A stretch of 64,000 nucleotides of DNA from NCBI GenBank assembly GCA_023301465.1, contig JALZUQ010000038.1, forward strand, positions 1 through 64,000. Direction: 5' to 3'. Both the position numbers and the translations under genes were made by a program. Position 1 is the stretch's first letter; each line of letters opens with the position of its first letter. The notes under the pieces were generated by a model, which saw only the letters and a program-made list of their open reading frames with translations, was not told the origin of the DNA and ran no database searches. The stretch is from Oligoflexales bacterium (GTDB lineage Bacteria; Bdellovibrionota_B; Oligoflexia; Oligoflexales; JALZUQ01). Shown piece after piece: positions 63,223-64,000 of the stretch.

Positions 63223-64000
63223 ATTCACCTAATACAATCGCTTGGGTGAAGTATTGGAATATGTATCCTTTAAAATATGAGTTTGAAAAGATCACAAAAA
63301 AATCTTTTAACATCATAGAGGATCACCCTAAAACTATTAATGAACTGGTAAGAAAAAACAAAGTTTCAAGTGGTCCATGCTCAAGTATTTGCTTGAATCA
63401 CTACCCAAATATGAAAAATATTAGCCCTCACGGGGTTTGTGCTGCAGACCATGTTTATTCTGTTATCGCCGTCATCCAAGGTCAAGAAGAAGGTATTTAC
63501 CAACACATAAAAAAACGCAACCTTGTTGCTAAAAAAATTTTAGAAAAACATAACCTTCAAAATTTTAATGAACGCACTTCGGCATGGAAAGAGCTTGCTC
63601 AATACTCTATATCGAACCCATACAAAAACCCTCCAAAGCTTGTACTGTCTGCAGACTCTGAAACAAGTGTACAGCTTATAAAAATTTTATCATTTTTATG
63701 GTTTGGTAAAATCAATATTAACGAACACGATCAAGATGCTTGGAGCTTAAAGCTTGTCATAGGAGATAAGGCTTTAACTCATTTCTTTAGCAAAAAACGA
63801 CAATCTAATAGCCATACTCTAGATTTAGGTCACCAATGGTATGAACTGACGGCATTGCCTTTTGTTTATGCTATTTGGCAATCTACAAAATCTAAAGACC
63901 CCAGATTGACTGAAGCTCTCAATGAGGCTGCTATTAAGGCCGAGCTAAACATGAGAGAGAATCCCGACATATACTTTAAAAAACTTCAAATCACTGAGCA
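63219..64000 (+). CDS. mqnA: Chorismate dehydratase MqnA (3' end outside window)
   Basis: The ATG overlaps the hemL TGA by 4 bp and the frame stays open to the edge. IAWVKYWNMYPLKYEFEK at the start and DLGHQWYELTALPFVYAIW match the MqnA family (I-x-x-V-x-Y-x-N-x-x-P-L, and DLG-x-x-W-x-E-x-T-x-LPF-V-(Y/F)-A-x-W). The substrate-loop segment PCSSICLNHYP is divergent from the usual VPS-x-x-Y. MqnA makes the first dedicated step of the futalosine menaquinone route. About 260 residues are visible. Confidence 0.88.
   Translation, partial: MNSPNTIAWVKYWNMYPLKYEFEKITKKSFNIIEDHPKTINELVRKNKVSSGPCSSICLNHYPNMKNISPHGVCAADHVYSVIAVIQGQEEGIYQHIKKRNLVAKKILEKHNLQNFNERTSAWKELAQYSISNPYKNPPKLVLSADSETSVQLIKILSFLWFGKININEHDQDAWSLKLVIGDKALTHFFSKKRQSNSHTLDLGHQWYELTALPFVYAIWQSTKSKDPRLTEALNEAAIKAELNMRENPDIYFKKLQITE

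Overview
The window is AT-rich, roughly one third G+C by eye, and comes from a Gram-negative, diderm bacterium. A complete type II secretion operon with a secretin, several lipoproteins, a TPR/outer-membrane-barrel protein and a Slt-type lytic transglycosylase all show an outer membrane. MqnA (futalosine menaquinone pathway), a decayed PrkA-type serine protein kinase of the kind common in Deltaproteobacteria and Bdellovibrionota, a gspN-containing T2SS and trypsin-like lipoproteins suggest the Bdellovibrionota/Deltaproteobacteria area. No rRNA is present, so the placement is inference. Genes are densely packed, often overlap by 4 bp, and frequently start with GTG or TTG; many starts below were moved to fit a Shine-Dalgarno (SD) sequence.

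Layout. 1-407: 3' end of a gene carrying an 18-bp tandem repeat. 0.55-2.9 kb: YbiT-like ABC-F ATPase and a small glycosyltransferase. 2.9-11.5 kb, minus strand: a cytochrome-like lipoprotein, SufE, a membrane class III nucleotidyl cyclase, a DnaC-like loader with an unknown partner, a zeta-class GST, SfsA, a receiver-like/patatin fusion and a DsbD-like protein without its membrane relay domain. 11.6-16 kb: rplX-ddl, a lytic transglycosylase and DedA. 16-31.7 kb, minus strand: an aroK-led T2SS operon in the order C1-C2-D-E-F-G-H-I-J-K-L-M-N plus one unknown small gene, with two tandem gspC genes. 31.9-32.6 kb: an enoyl-CoA hydratase-family protein. 32.7-42.6 kb: a compact envelope locus (details below). 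42.7-46.4 kb: HD phosphohydrolase, a PrkA pseudogene and PIN-PhoH. 46.4-50.9 kb, minus strand: an FAD oxidoreductase and two GT-C-like membrane proteins. 51.3-64 kb: infC, a regulator with a degenerate ImmA-like domain, an SGNH protein, an orphan OppD-like ATPase, HU, a GNAT, an SLC12-like transporter, a trypsin-like lipoprotein, an AgcS symporter, hemL and the start of mqnA.

How the genes may work together. The best candidate for an undescribed system is 32.7-42.6 kb. It holds a cytosolic GT4, a periplasmic TPR/outer-membrane barrel, a peptidoglycan-binding protein, a 1057-residue membrane protein with a PTPS-related (GT-C-like) part plus NTF2-like and beta domains, a secreted beta-rich protein, and a membrane-tethered GH5-like hydrolase that also has an NTF2-like domain. 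In composition it parallels Pel-type exopolysaccharide systems (PelF-like GT4, PelB-like TPR-porin, PelA-like hydrolase), but no recognisable Pel, Pga, Bcs or Alg core gene is present. An 11-bp stem with a bulge covers the SD of the GT4 gene, which suggests translational control. The GT-C-like pair at 47.7-50.9 kb could supply further envelope glycosylation. All functional claims rest on motif recognition by eye; no database search was run.
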